Below are positions 17,979-25,871 of a stretch of DNA of 42,910 nt, one piece after another; the first letter of the stretch is position 1; every line of letters begins with the position of its first letter. The notes under the pieces were generated by a model. That model did not search any database. It worked only from the letters and a program-made list of their open reading frames with translations, and was not told the DNA's origin. The position numbers and the translations under genes were made by a program. Origin of the DNA: a virus; IMG/VR virus record IMGVR_UViG_3300010430_000135, positions 1 through 42,910 of that record. The stretch is one strand, 5' to 3'.

Positions 17979-18320
17979 ATGGAAACGTTAGTTAAAACAC
18001 TCAAAGGAATATTTGCACCACTGCTTTTTTTGGGAGCGTTTGTGGTTGTGTGTTTGGTATGGAATGGGGTGTTTCATGGGCAACCAGTATTAGAAGTATT
18101 GCTACTAATCATAGGGATTCCCGTTTCTATGGCTTTTCCTATCTGGTTCGCAGAGTGGGAGCAAAACGAACGGTACGAAAGCTGTCGCAAAGAGTGGAAG
18201 AAAAAGGGTTATATGGATCGTCCAGCGTATGAGCCTCCGTATGATGTAGCATTTTCTCCGGAGAGGAATACAAAGGATTCTATAGAAGTGAAGATGATAG
18301 AGCATTTAAATGGGAAATAG
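17979..18320 (+). CDS. two-helix membrane protein
   Basis: 113 residues. METLVKTLKGIFAPLLF starts a first membrane helix (to about 30, GAFVVVCLVWNGVF), followed by a second (VLEVLLLIIGIPVSMAFPI, about 37-55) and a polar C-terminal domain (EWEQNERYESCRKEWKKKGY). The first 12 residues nearly repeat in the next gene (METLVKILKGI), showing duplication of the 5-prime end. Function unknown. Confidence 0.6.
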   Translation: METLVKTLKGIFAPLLFLGAFVVVCLVWNGVFHGQPVLEVLLLIIGIPVSMAFPIWFAEWEQNERYESCRKEWKKKGYMDRPAYEPPYDVAFSPERNTKDSIEVKMIEHLNGK

Positions 18321-18328
18321 GAGGTCAT

Positions 18329-18430
18329 ATGGAAACGTTAGTTAAAATACTGAAAGGAATAGTAATAGCCCCGTTCTTGCTGGGAGCTATTGGGGTTGTG
18401 GTTGTAATGTTTATGGTGTTGTTGGGGTAG
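18329..18430 (+). CDS. 33-residue membrane peptide, truncated paralogue of the previous gene
   Basis: METLVKILKGIVIAPFLLGA followed by IGVVVVMFMVLLG. It matches the first 30 residues of the 17979 protein and then stops, so it is either a deliberate single-helix variant or a truncated duplicate. Ribosome site AATAGGAGGTCAT is intact, so it is probably translated. Confidence 0.5.
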   Translation: METLVKILKGIVIAPFLLGAIGVVVVMFMVLLG

Positions 18431-18433
18431 GGT

Positions 18434-19030
18434 ATGCCAAATTATGTAATTAATGTTGTAAAATTTGAAGAAGGTTTTGATAAGGAATTGGCACGTAAAG
18501 TATTTCTCGACGAAGAAGGCTTTGTGTCATTCGAAAAGATTTATCCGAAACCAGAATGCCTTAAAGAATTTTCTCTTTACGTGCACTTAGTTGATATGGC
18601 CAAATCAAAAATAGATGGGAAGGATATCAGTAGAGAATATGAAAGCCTCTGTCCCGAAGAGAAAATTGATGTGGACAGAGCCTTATCAAATTATAATGAA
18701 TGTGGGTATGTCTATTGGTATGATTGGACAACTGATGTTTGGGGAACAAAGTGGAATGCTACTTGTCAACCAGATGGTGGCCAAGATTTATCAAAAGGAC
18801 TAATTGTTTTTCAAACGGCTTGGGAACATCCAGGTAAGATACTGTCTGAATTCTCAAAGAAGTTACCCGATACCTCATTATTTATCGAATATGCTGACGA
18901 AGATATAGGTTCGAACTGTGATTCATATCACCTTAAGAATGGTGAACGATATCAGTGCATATCAGACAACGATGCCGAGTTGTTTGGACTTAATTTGTGG
19001 AAACGTTGCGGCTATACATTCATTTCATAG
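18434..19030 (+). CDS. YubB/DUF1281 ferredoxin-like-domain protein
   Basis: 198 residues starting MPNYVINVVKFEEGFDKEL, with FEKIYPKPE (about 34-42), then GYVYWYDWTTDVWGTKWNA (about 91-109) and LIVFQTAWEHPGKILSEFSK. The MPNYV.N.V.F start, the W..WGTKWNA block and the F.TAW..P motif are those of the YubB/DUF1281 family found on plasmids and phages; function is not established. The start is three bases from the previous stop without a clear ribosome site (GGGGTAGGGT). Length is normal for the family. Confidence 0.8.
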   Translation: MPNYVINVVKFEEGFDKELARKVFLDEEGFVSFEKIYPKPECLKEFSLYVHLVDMAKSKIDGKDISREYESLCPEEKIDVDRALSNYNECGYVYWYDWTTDVWGTKWNATCQPDGGQDLSKGLIVFQTAWEHPGKILSEFSKKLPDTSLFIEYADEDIGSNCDSYHLKNGERYQCISDNDAELFGLNLWKRCGYTFIS

Positions 19031-19046
19031 AATAATTGGGTTAGAT

Positions 19047-19181
19047 ATGGAACAAGAAATATTATTACAGCTTCAAGCAACACATGAGTTGGTGGATGGC
19101 ATTCATAGCATGCTCATGTTTTTCGTCGCAATATTGGCTGTGGTTGGTTTAGTAATAGGGGTTATTCGTGGTGTTCAGTAA
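19047..19181 (+). CDS. small one-helix membrane protein
   Basis: 44 residues: MEQEILLQLQATHELVDGIH then SMLMFFVAILAVVGLVIGVI and RGVQ. The start at 19047 has a weak GGGTT site; the upstream frame from 18918 is antisense-like shadow of the YubB gene. Similar in plan to the 16766 protein. Its end overlaps the next gene. Confidence 0.5.
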   Translation: MEQEILLQLQATHELVDGIHSMLMFFVAILAVVGLVIGVIRGVQ

Positions 19182-19467
19182 AATTAAGACTGCAGTGATA
19201 CTACCTTTGACAGTACCTCTTCTTGCGCTTGTGTCTACGTTACTTCTAATTGTCGTAATGTGCGACAGAGACTCTGAGTATTTAGATGACTTCTCAATGC
19301 GAGATATTGCAGTAGTACAAATAGCCTCAGTGTTAGCGTTGTTTATACTGGCTGCGTTTATACACCTGATAGTCACAATGTCGTACTGGTTCTTCATTCC
19401 TACGTTTCTAGCGTGGCTCTTTACTTCACGTATGCTCAAAACGATATTCAGAAGGACGCAAATATAA
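19168..19467 (+). CDS. polytopic membrane protein (GTG start)
   Basis: 99 residues with three predicted membrane helices: AVILPLTVPLLALVSTLLLI (about 9-28), VVQIASVLALFILAAFIHLI (48-67) and YWFFIPTFLAWLF (73-85). Basic C-terminus KTIFRRTQI. Starts with GTG at 19168 or 19171 after ATAGGGG, overlapping the previous gene. Size and topology are compatible with a class I holin, but neighbours do not include a lysin, so this is only a possibility. Confidence 0.55.
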   Translation: MVFSKIKTAVILPLTVPLLALVSTLLLIVVMCDRDSEYLDDFSMRDIAVVQIASVLALFILAAFIHLIVTMSYWFFIPTFLAWLFTSRMLKTIFRRTQI

Positions 19468-19577
19468 TGCTAACTAAACTGACAGCAGTAACAGCCTATC
19501 TCTTGCACAAGTACGGACCGTATATCTTAGTTATATGTATTGTTGCTGGGATGGTGGGATACTTTGAAGCACTGTAG
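19467..19577 (+). CDS. small one-helix membrane protein
   Basis: 36 residues, MLTKLTAVTAYLLHKYGPYI then LVICIVAGMVGYFEAL. The ATG overlaps the previous stop (TAATG) and AAGGA lies upstream. Last gene of the small-gene cluster. Function unknown. Confidence 0.45.
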   Translation: MLTKLTAVTAYLLHKYGPYILVICIVAGMVGYFEAL

Positions 19578-19866
19578 CCTTGCATATTCGGAGTTGGTCT
19601 CCCGATTTGCAGGGGAGATATGTTATGCCCCAGGATGGATAATGGTTTGGATGAGCTTGGATGAACCTGGGAAATCTTTATTTCCGTGGTTAAATTGATA
19701 CATCTATATGATTCTGCAACCTGCCCCTCAACGACTCACATAGAAGACCGTGCACGATGGTGAACTGAAGCCAGAATTTAAGAAACTTCTTGCCTATCGC
19801 GAGGAAGAACTTTCACAAATTTCACAAGTTCTGGTGATATAGCATTATATTTTTTGTGAGAGCACC

Positions 19867-19910
19867 TAGAAGAAGTCTAGGAGAAGTCTAGGAGAAGGTT
19901 AGAAGAAGGT
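19867..19910 (+). repeat. four 11-bp tandem repeats
   Basis: Successive units TAGAAGAAGTC, TAGGAGAAGTC, TAGGAGAAGGT and TAGAAGAAGGT (consensus TAGRAGAAGKY), followed by TAGG. A period of 11 bp is close to one helical turn, as expected of sites bound cooperatively on one face of DNA. Confidence 0.65.
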
Positions 19911-19987
19911 TAGGTAACTTGGTTTGTATAGATTGGATGAGGGGATATATACAAACCGGGTAAACTTGTATAATTGTGTAATAGGTG

Positions 19988-20016
19988 TTGACAGGGCAGC
20001 CCTGTTATGATAGCAC
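19988..20016 (+). promoter_or_regulatory. candidate promoter with palindromic operator
   Basis: TTGACA (19988-19993) with a weak -10 TAGCAC (20011-20016). The 13-bp perfect palindrome CAGGGCAGCCCTG overlaps the -35 and would block polymerase if bound. The palindrome differs from the CACTAATG motif, so another regulator, perhaps the XRE protein at 20401, may act here. Confidence 0.4.
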
Positions 20017-20050
20017 TATAGACGGGCGGAAACATCAAAAAGTAGAGTTT

Positions 20051-20398
20051 ATGTTTGAAAAAGATATAGCCAGGACAATTATGGATTTTGATACCGAATT
20101 AGATTTAGATCGTGAAACAAAAATAAAGCTAGCACATCAACTTTTCATAAATCGCAGGGCTGAAGTAATTAAATTACCGATAGATGGATATGAAGTGGAT
20201 GATATATGCGAGATGTTGATGTGTTTGCCTGAGAAGTATAGGTATACTAAAGACGAATCTAAATATGACAACATTGATTTTGATAAAGATCTAGCTCGTG
20301 ACTTAATACTGCTTGGAGCTTCAAGTGGTGTTGAATGGTTCCTTATGGATTTCATCGATCAAGTATGGGAAGAATTCGTAGGAAAAAAGAATGTATAA
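20051..20398 (+). CDS. hypothetical protein
   Basis: 115 residues from ATG 20051; the frame opens at 19985 but the extra 22 residues lie in the operator region and are unlikely. Acidic and mainly helical: FEKDIARTIMDFDTELDLDR, then LAHQLFINRRAEVIKLPIDG and a C-terminal DLILLGASSGVEWFLMDFID. Ribosome site weak (GTAGAG). It precedes an XRE gene by two bases. No family recognised. Confidence 0.6.
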   Translation: MFEKDIARTIMDFDTELDLDRETKIKLAHQLFINRRAEVIKLPIDGYEVDDICEMLMCLPEKYRYTKDESKYDNIDFDKDLARDLILLGASSGVEWFLMDFIDQVWEEFVGKKNV

Positions 20399-20400
20399 TT

Positions 20401-20562
20401 ATGACAAAAGAACAGTTCAAACAAATCCGCCTCAACATGGGATTAACCCAGCAACAAATGGCTGACTATCTCGGCATAAAGAGTGGGCGTACTATTAGGC
20501 GGTATGAGTCGGGGGAATGGGCTGTATCGCAGGTTGTTATAGAAAAATTAATAGGAGAATAA
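20401..20562 (+). CDS. small XRE-family helix-turn-helix protein
   Basis: 53 residues, only the DNA-binding domain: MTKEQFKQIRLNMGLTQQQM then ADYLGIKSGRTIRRYESGEW, ending VSQVVIEKLIGE. This is the minimal HTH_3 fold of Cro-like proteins. The longer frame from 20335 runs through the upstream gene and is rejected. It sits shortly before the late genes, where a late-gene regulator could be expected (inference). Confidence 0.75.
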   Translation: MTKEQFKQIRLNMGLTQQQMADYLGIKSGRTIRRYESGEWAVSQVVIEKLIGE

Positions 20563-20564
20563 TT

Positions 20565-21005
20565 ATGGAAATACAATATTGCATAATTGTGAATGTAAGA
20601 TGGCACTATAATGACGTGAATGGTGAGCCCGAAAGTCATCTACATGATTATATACCTGTCTTGATTGGTACTACCAGTAAAGAGGATGCAATACCAATTG
20701 CGAAAGATGAAGCGGAGAAGCATTTTTATAAACGACACCCTGCAGCGGTGATAGAATCGATACATCCTTTCGAGGTTGATGTTAAAGAAGAAGACCTAAA
20801 CCTATTTGAAGAGTACAGTAGACGGGAAGGTATAATAAAAAGATCACGAGTTGCTATCAAGTTTCCAGATAAAATCCAACATGCAAAATGTTATAAGTGT
20901 GGAACAAAATGCCTGATAGAAAACGATACAATTAATCTTCAGTGTGAATGTTATTATCAGCCAAACCCACCATTTGAAGTGACGATTGAATTCGGTAATG
21001 CCTAA
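20565..21005 (+). CDS. hypothetical protein with C-terminal cysteine cluster
   Basis: 146 residues from ATG 20565 after ATAGGAGAATAATT. The N-terminal part (CIIVNVRWHYNDVNGEPESH, then HDYIPVLIGTTSKEDAIPI) is alpha/beta; the C-terminal part has CYKCGTKCLIENDTINLQCE then CYYQP, five cysteines in C-x2-C-x3-C...C-x-C order, a possible zinc site. Last gene before the terminase promoter. No family recognised. Confidence 0.6.
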   Translation: MEIQYCIIVNVRWHYNDVNGEPESHLHDYIPVLIGTTSKEDAIPIAKDEAEKHFYKRHPAAVIESIHPFEVDVKEEDLNLFEEYSRREGIIKRSRVAIKFPDKIQHAKCYKCGTKCLIENDTINLQCECYYQPNPPFEVTIEFGNA

Positions 21006-21019
21006 TCACCATAGTGCAC

Positions 21020-21048
21020 TTGCATAATACCTAAGTCCATGTTATACA
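21020..21048 (+). promoter_or_regulatory. late promoter placing the start at or next to the terminase ATG
   Basis: TTGCAT (21020-21025), a 17-bp spacer, TATACA (21043-21048). With the usual six to seven bases to the start, transcription begins at about 21054-21055, the A of the terL start codon. No ribosome site is present before that ATG. Confidence 0.6.
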
Positions 21049-21054
21049 ATAATA

Positions 21055-22449
21055 ATGACAGACTATAAACAGCTTGCCCGTATTGTTGAGTGCCAGGAGG
21101 ATTTCTATTACTTCTGTCGGTATATGTTCTTAAAGCAGAAGGGTGTTAAGTTTAGCCAGAACTGGCATCACAAAGTCATCTGTGACAAACTGATGGATGT
21201 GTACAATGGGAAGACCAAGCGTCTTATCATTAACATACCGCCTCGATATTCTAAGACACTGCTTGCTGTGGTGAATTTCATTGCATGGAGCTTGGGTAAG
21301 TCACCAGGCAGTGAGTTCATACATACGAGCTATTCCAAAACACTCGCTACCAATAATTCTTGGCAAGCACGTACCATTGTAGAGTCTGATTTCTATCAGG
21401 AGATATTTTCTGATGTTGTGTTGAGACATGATTCTAATAAAAAGGATGAATGGAGAACTGAACAGGGGGGTTGTGTGTATGCTGCGGGTTCAGAGGGAAC
21501 TATTACAGGATATGGTGCTGGTAAGTTGGCAGAGGGGTTTGGAGGAGCTGTAATAATTGATGATCCGCATAAGGCCGGCGAAGCACACTCCCCTGTACGA
21601 AGAAAAAATGTGATTGATTGGTTTAGTCATACTATTGAGCATCGTCTTAATAAAAAAGAAACACCTATATTTGTAATTATGCAACGCCTTCATGAAGAAG
21701 ATTTGGCGGGTTGGCTCCTAGATGGTGGTAATGGGGAAGTATGGGAGCATTTATGTATTCCTGTGCTCAACGAGAAGGAAGAGCCGTTATGGGCACAGAA
21801 ACATAATCTTGAAGATATCCGTCGACTCGAAAGAAGCAGTCCTTACGTTTTTGCTGGCCAATACATGCAGCGTCCTGCTCCTGCTGGGGGTGGTATCTTC
21901 AAAGATGATTGGTGGCAATATTATTCAATCCTCCCAAAGTTAAAATATGCTATAGTGATAGCTGATACAGCAATGAAGACAGGTGAACAGCATGACTACT
22001 CTGTATTTATGTGTTGGGGTGCTGGAGAAGATGGTAATGCTTACCTGATAGATGTTGTTCGTGGTAAGTGGGAAGCACCTGAGCTGGAGACACAGTTTGC
22101 GGCGTTTTGGAATAAACATAAATCACAAGAATATAATTTGAGGATGGCATATGTTGAGGATAAAGCGAGCGGTACTGGGCTTATACAAAAGATTAAAAAA
22201 GTCCATAAAATTCCTATTCAGGGCATTAAAAGGGATACTAAAGATAAAGTAGAACGTGCAAAAGGGGTTGTGGGTTATGTTTCAAGTGGTTATGCTTACC
22301 TAAAGCAAGACGCCCCTTGGCTATCTGAATTCCTGGCTGAGCTGTCAGTATTTCCTAACGGCAAACATGACGATCAGGTTGATGTTGTCAGTGATGGGTT
22401 AGATAAGATATATAATTCTGAAAAAATCATACGAGCAAGGATTTTATGA
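21055..22449 (+). CDS. terL: terminase large subunit
   Basis: 464 residues, a normal length. It is the motor and nuclease that cuts phage DNA and drives it into proheads. The ATPase half has a Walker A-like PPRYSKT (62-68) and Walker B AVIIDD (165-170). The nuclease half has IADTAMKTG (302-310, D304), VEDKASGTG (367-375, D369) and FPNGKHDDQVD (433-443) for metal binding. No Shine-Dalgarno precedes the ATG and the promoter suggests a leaderless message. The stop overlaps the portal start (ATGA). The small-subunit candidate is far upstream at 10527. Confidence 0.95.
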   Translation: MTDYKQLARIVECQEDFYYFCRYMFLKQKGVKFSQNWHHKVICDKLMDVYNGKTKRLIINIPPRYSKTLLAVVNFIAWSLGKSPGSEFIHTSYSKTLATNNSWQARTIVESDFYQEIFSDVVLRHDSNKKDEWRTEQGGCVYAAGSEGTITGYGAGKLAEGFGGAVIIDDPHKAGEAHSPVRRKNVIDWFSHTIEHRLNKKETPIFVIMQRLHEEDLAGWLLDGGNGEVWEHLCIPVLNEKEEPLWAQKHNLEDIRRLERSSPYVFAGQYMQRPAPAGGGIFKDDWWQYYSILPKLKYAIVIADTAMKTGEQHDYSVFMCWGAGEDGNAYLIDVVRGKWEAPELETQFAAFWNKHKSQEYNLRMAYVEDKASGTGLIQKIKKVHKIPIQGIKRDTKDKVERAKGVVGYVSSGYAYLKQDAPWLSEFLAELSVFPNGKHDDQVDVVSDGLDKIYNSEKIIRARIL

Positions 22450-23852
22450 TGTTGGATTGGTTGAAGAAGAAAGAGAAGAAAGAAGTTACAGTTTCAAGTC
22501 GTAAGAGTTACGGATTTGGCTCCATTAACGCAGCGGTATCATCTACTTTCCTTGATTCCAACGTCCCTAGGTTATCAACAACAACTACACTGAGGTGGTA
22601 TACTGTTGCGGCACCTGTTGCTACAGCTATTGACCTTGTCGTCGATGAGTTTAAGACATTACAGCCTATATTACTTGATGAGAATGAAGTCATTAAGGAG
22701 GATGAGTTCCTAACGTTCTTGAGTATGCCAAATGATGCTCAAACGCAGGAGGATATGTTTAAGGCATATGGATCTTACTTTGAAATCACCGGAGAAGCCT
22801 ACTTGGTGGCAACTGGGGATGTAAACCGTGTACCTGCTGAGCTCATAGTCATCAATCCTCGTAATGTCGAAGTTCAGCTTGGGAAAGATGGGTTTATCCA
22901 GGCAATTAGTGTGACCAATAGTGAAGGAAGCCCTTGGAAGTTTACGCGTGATGATGAGCAATTCCGTTTCTTCACCAAGAACCGCGATGCTGAGATATGG
23001 CCAGTACAAGACTTTAACTCAAACCAAAACGGGAGAGGTGCTAGTAAGCTGAATGCCGTACAGTTTGAGGTACAGCAGTATCTAGAGCAAGCAACACATA
23101 ACTTGATGCGCCTTAGGAATGAAATGCGTCCTTCTGGGATGTTCCTGTTTGATAACGAATTGAGTGATGACCAGTTTGAGGGATTGCAAGCACAAACAAA
23201 AGACTTTTTGACTGGATCTCATAATGCTGGTCAGTTTATGATCGTTGAAGGTGGTGGTCAGTTCCAAGAATTAGGCAGTGCCACTCTGGATATGGATTTC
23301 GAGAAGTTGAAAAAAGATCTAACGATTGCAATCTTCAACCGGTATAAAGTTCCCCTCCCTCTGATATCACCCGATACCATGACCATGAATAACATGGAGG
23401 TGGCAAAGTTAAACTTATATGACAATGCGGTCTTGCCACTGTCACAAAGACTATTCCAGGAGTTGGTATTATTCTTGGGTGATCGCTTCGGTATCGAGGA
23501 TGATGTCAAACTTGTCCCTGATATTGATCGTGTTCCAGCACTTCAGCCGCGTCGTAATGAGCAATTGAAGCTACAAAAAGAACTCGGTGTACTGACGGTA
23601 GATGAGCTACGTTCTATGATTGGACGTGAGGCATTGGAAACTGGTGGTGACTTCGTGTACTTGCCAAACAATCTTGTGCCAATTGGGAATGATGCATTCA
23701 CTGAAGACAATCGTGATGAGCCAAGACGTACGACACGAAAAGCTTTTGTTGAACTGATGCAAGGTCAGGTAGATACGAAAGGTAACCGCATTTATACCGA
23801 CGGACAAATCAATCAATATGCTGATGAGCAGGAATTAACGGATGAAGACTAG
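22446..23852 (+). CDS. portal protein (HK97 type)
   Basis: 468 residues. It forms the dodecameric ring at the capsid vertex through which DNA passes. Recognised by SINAAVSSTFLDSNVPRL followed by WYTVAAPVATAIDLVVDEF, FEITGEAYLVATGDVNRV, the LMRLRNEMRPSGM region and DLTIAIFNRYKVPLPLISP then MNNMEVAKLNLYDNAVLPL, the standard order of Phage_portal (HK97) proteins. Overlaps terL by four bases and the head morphogenesis gene by eleven, as usual in late operons. Confidence 0.95.
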   Translation: MMLDWLKKKEKKEVTVSSRKSYGFGSINAAVSSTFLDSNVPRLSTTTTLRWYTVAAPVATAIDLVVDEFKTLQPILLDENEVIKEDEFLTFLSMPNDAQTQEDMFKAYGSYFEITGEAYLVATGDVNRVPAELIVINPRNVEVQLGKDGFIQAISVTNSEGSPWKFTRDDEQFRFFTKNRDAEIWPVQDFNSNQNGRGASKLNAVQFEVQQYLEQATHNLMRLRNEMRPSGMFLFDNELSDDQFEGLQAQTKDFLTGSHNAGQFMIVEGGGQFQELGSATLDMDFEKLKKDLTIAIFNRYKVPLPLISPDTMTMNNMEVAKLNLYDNAVLPLSQRLFQELVLFLGDRFGIEDDVKLVPDIDRVPALQPRRNEQLKLQKELGVLTVDELRSMIGREALETGGDFVYLPNNLVPIGNDAFTEDNRDEPRRTTRKAFVELMQGQVDTKGNRIYTDGQINQYADEQELTDED

Positions 23853-24657
23853 CCCCGAGGCAGCACGCCAACTTGCTAAGAAGATGAAGCTCGAAGATAG
23901 AATGAAACCAAAGCTTCGACGGTTCTTTGATCAGATTAGCCGTGATGTTAGGGCAGTGTGGACGGCAACACGGTCTATTCCAAACTTACAGCCATTTGAG
24001 TTAGAGCTTGTCGCTTTATTACGAGAACAGTATAGGGCTATAGATAGAGCTTTTAATAAAACATCACGAGATCTCAACAAGAGCTTTCTGACCGAATTAG
24101 AAACAAAGCAAGAAGAAACTATTGATAGTGAGATTGTAGCTTTCATCAATCAGCATAGCTTGCAACAAGCTCCATTCATTCTCAATACAACCCAGAACGA
24201 GCTTGATCGAATCTCGATGGATGTTATCAGGGATACTGCCCAGCAAGGGGGGGATTTGGACGACGCTGCGATAGGTGCACTTATTGCACGTGAGTTCAAT
24301 GATCGTTCTGATAATCGTGTTGATACCATTGCTATGACTGAGACACAGACAGTGTCGGAATCTATCAAGGAAATCGAAGCTGCTACGATTGGTGGGATAA
24401 TCGCTGCTACTGCTGGCACTCAAGAGATGTTTAAGACATGGAATACCATACTCGATGAGAAAACAAGGCAATCCCATGTAAGAGCTGATGGGCAAGTAAG
24501 AGAGGTTCGACAACCGTTCAATGTTCAAGGTCAGTCACTCATGGCACCAGGTGATACTTCGTTAGGTGCTACATTAGACAACATTATTAATTGTAGGTGC
24601 GTGTCAACCTTCCAGGTTCGCGGAGAAGCTGCACCAAGTCTTGACACTTTCGTGTAA
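23842..24657 (+). CDS. Mu F/SPP1 gp7-like head morphogenesis protein
   Basis: 271 residues. The N-terminal half is helical; the C-terminal domain (about 155-265) carries NRVDTIAMTETQTVSESIKE, then FKTWNTILDEKTRQSHVRAD and INCRCVSTFQV, the typical Phage_Mu_F signature ending in the C-R-C motif. Family members are minor head proteins packed in the prohead, associated with the portal and sometimes injected with DNA. Overlaps the portal gene. Confidence 0.92.
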   Translation: MKTSPEAARQLAKKMKLEDRMKPKLRRFFDQISRDVRAVWTATRSIPNLQPFELELVALLREQYRAIDRAFNKTSRDLNKSFLTELETKQEETIDSEIVAFINQHSLQQAPFILNTTQNELDRISMDVIRDTAQQGGDLDDAAIGALIAREFNDRSDNRVDTIAMTETQTVSESIKEIEAATIGGIIAATAGTQEMFKTWNTILDEKTRQSHVRADGQVREVRQPFNVQGQSLMAPGDTSLGATLDNIINCRCVSTFQVRGEAAPSLDTFV

Positions 24658-24769
24658 TTGTATTACTCCTCTAGTTACGGATGAAAAAAAGTGTTTATTT
24701 TCAACTGAGAATGATCTACACTTAATCCAGAATATAAAGTTTGGGTCTAAAACTAGCACAGGTTCTAAA

Positions 24770-25870
24770 ATGCAAAACACTATGGACGCTCCTTTTACTT
24801 TCAAAGACTTATCAGCTACATTTGAAGTAAAAGAGCTTAACGATGAATTTGCTCGTATTGAGGGTTTTGCCTCTACGTTTGGGAACGTTGATAGAACGGG
24901 TGATATCATCGAAAAAGGGGCATTCCTAAATAGCATTGATGAACACTCTCGTAAGAACCGTCAGATTAAACTTCTCTCACAGCATAATATGAAAGATGTG
25001 ATTGGTATCATCGATGATATCTTTGAGGAGGAAGAGGGATTATTTATTCGTGCTCGTATGCCTAGAGATCATTCTATGGTGAAAGATATTGTGCCCCTAT
25101 TAAAGATGGGTGCACTCGGTGATTTCTCCATTGGCTTTAATGTGAAAGAATCTGATAAAGATAGTGATGGAAATAGAATCATTAAGGAAGCTGATTTGTG
25201 GGAAGTATCAATTGTATCTGTTCCTGCTAATCCAAAAGCGCAGATCCTAAATGTTAAGGGCGCTGTTCCCTTCCAGGATTTTGCTGTAGCTCCTCGTGAT
25301 ATGCGTTGGGATGGTGATGCTGCTGTTACTCGGTTACGTCGATTTTATAACTCCGAAGAAACACCAAGTCAGAACTATCGGCGCGGGTTTTTATGGTTTG
25401 ATGATGAGAGCTCCGAGCTTTTCACATCATACAAGTTACCAATAATCGATATCATCAATGGTGAGCCTATGGCTGTTCCTCGTGGTATCTTTGCTGCTGC
25501 ACAAACACTTCGTGGTGCGCGTGGTGGTGTAGATATTCCAGATGAGGATAGACCGGGCGTTATTGCAAACCTTGAACGCTATTTTGACAAGATGGGGCTT
25601 GAGTCTCCATTCGTCAATGAAGAGCGGGGTTTCTTTAATATTGGTGAAGTGAAGAAAATTCAAGACAGGCGTGAGTTTGAAACAATGCTTATTGAAACTG
25701 GTTTATTCAGTAAAGAAGCACGTGTTTATCTTGCGTCTTGTTTTGTTCCTAAGCGGAGTGATTCCGTGCAGGAAGAAGAAAAGCGGAGTGAATCTGTTTC
25801 TGATGGTAGTGAGGCCCTAGCTAAAAGCATAAAGGACCTCATTGAAATGATTCAAATCAAAGGTATTTAA
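24770..25870 (+). CDS. HK97-family prohead protease
   Basis: 366 residues from ATG 24770 (MQNTMDAPF); a longer frame from a TTG at 24641 lacks a ribosome site. Residues about 25-160 form the U35 protease: IEGFASTFGNVDRTGDIIEK, GAFLNSI, LLSQHNMKDVIGIID (catalytic H) and LGDFSIGFNV with WEVSIVSVPANP (catalytic S). It trims capsid and scaffold during head maturation. The C-terminal half (about 185-300: RWDGDAAVTRLRRF, then LRGARGGVDIPDEDRPGVIA) is a second domain found attached to some phage proteases; its role is unknown. Confidence 0.9.
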   Translation: MQNTMDAPFTFKDLSATFEVKELNDEFARIEGFASTFGNVDRTGDIIEKGAFLNSIDEHSRKNRQIKLLSQHNMKDVIGIIDDIFEEEEGLFIRARMPRDHSMVKDIVPLLKMGALGDFSIGFNVKESDKDSDGNRIIKEADLWEVSIVSVPANPKAQILNVKGAVPFQDFAVAPRDMRWDGDAAVTRLRRFYNSEETPSQNYRRGFLWFDDESSELFTSYKLPIIDIINGEPMAVPRGIFAAAQTLRGARGGVDIPDEDRPGVIANLERYFDKMGLESPFVNEERGFFNIGEVKKIQDRREFETMLIETGLFSKEARVYLASCFVPKRSDSVQEEEKRSESVSDGSEALAKSIKDLIEMIQIKGI

Positions 25871-25871
25871 T

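Larger units (their letters stand above)
19578..20050. other. gene-free control region
   Basis: No credible ORF. Features seen: a hairpin TCTCCC/GGGGAGA near 19600-19620; four 11-bp tandem repeats (19867-19910); an inverted repeat GGTTTGTATA (19921-19930) with TATACAAACC (19948-19957); TATAAT at 19969-19974; and TTGACA (19988-19993) overlapping the perfect palindrome CAGGGCAGCCCTG (19992-20004). It looks like a regulated start region for the genes at 20051-21005. Confidence 0.5.

Noticed and set aside
19047-19577. Calling the last membrane genes holin and spanin
   Set aside because: Topology permits it, but no endolysin lies near and no family motif is visible, so only membrane protein is stated.
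24641-24769. TTG-started extension of the prohead protease
   Set aside because: TTG start without a ribosome site; the extra residues do not look like a protease N-terminus; ATG 24770 is closer to the conserved domain.
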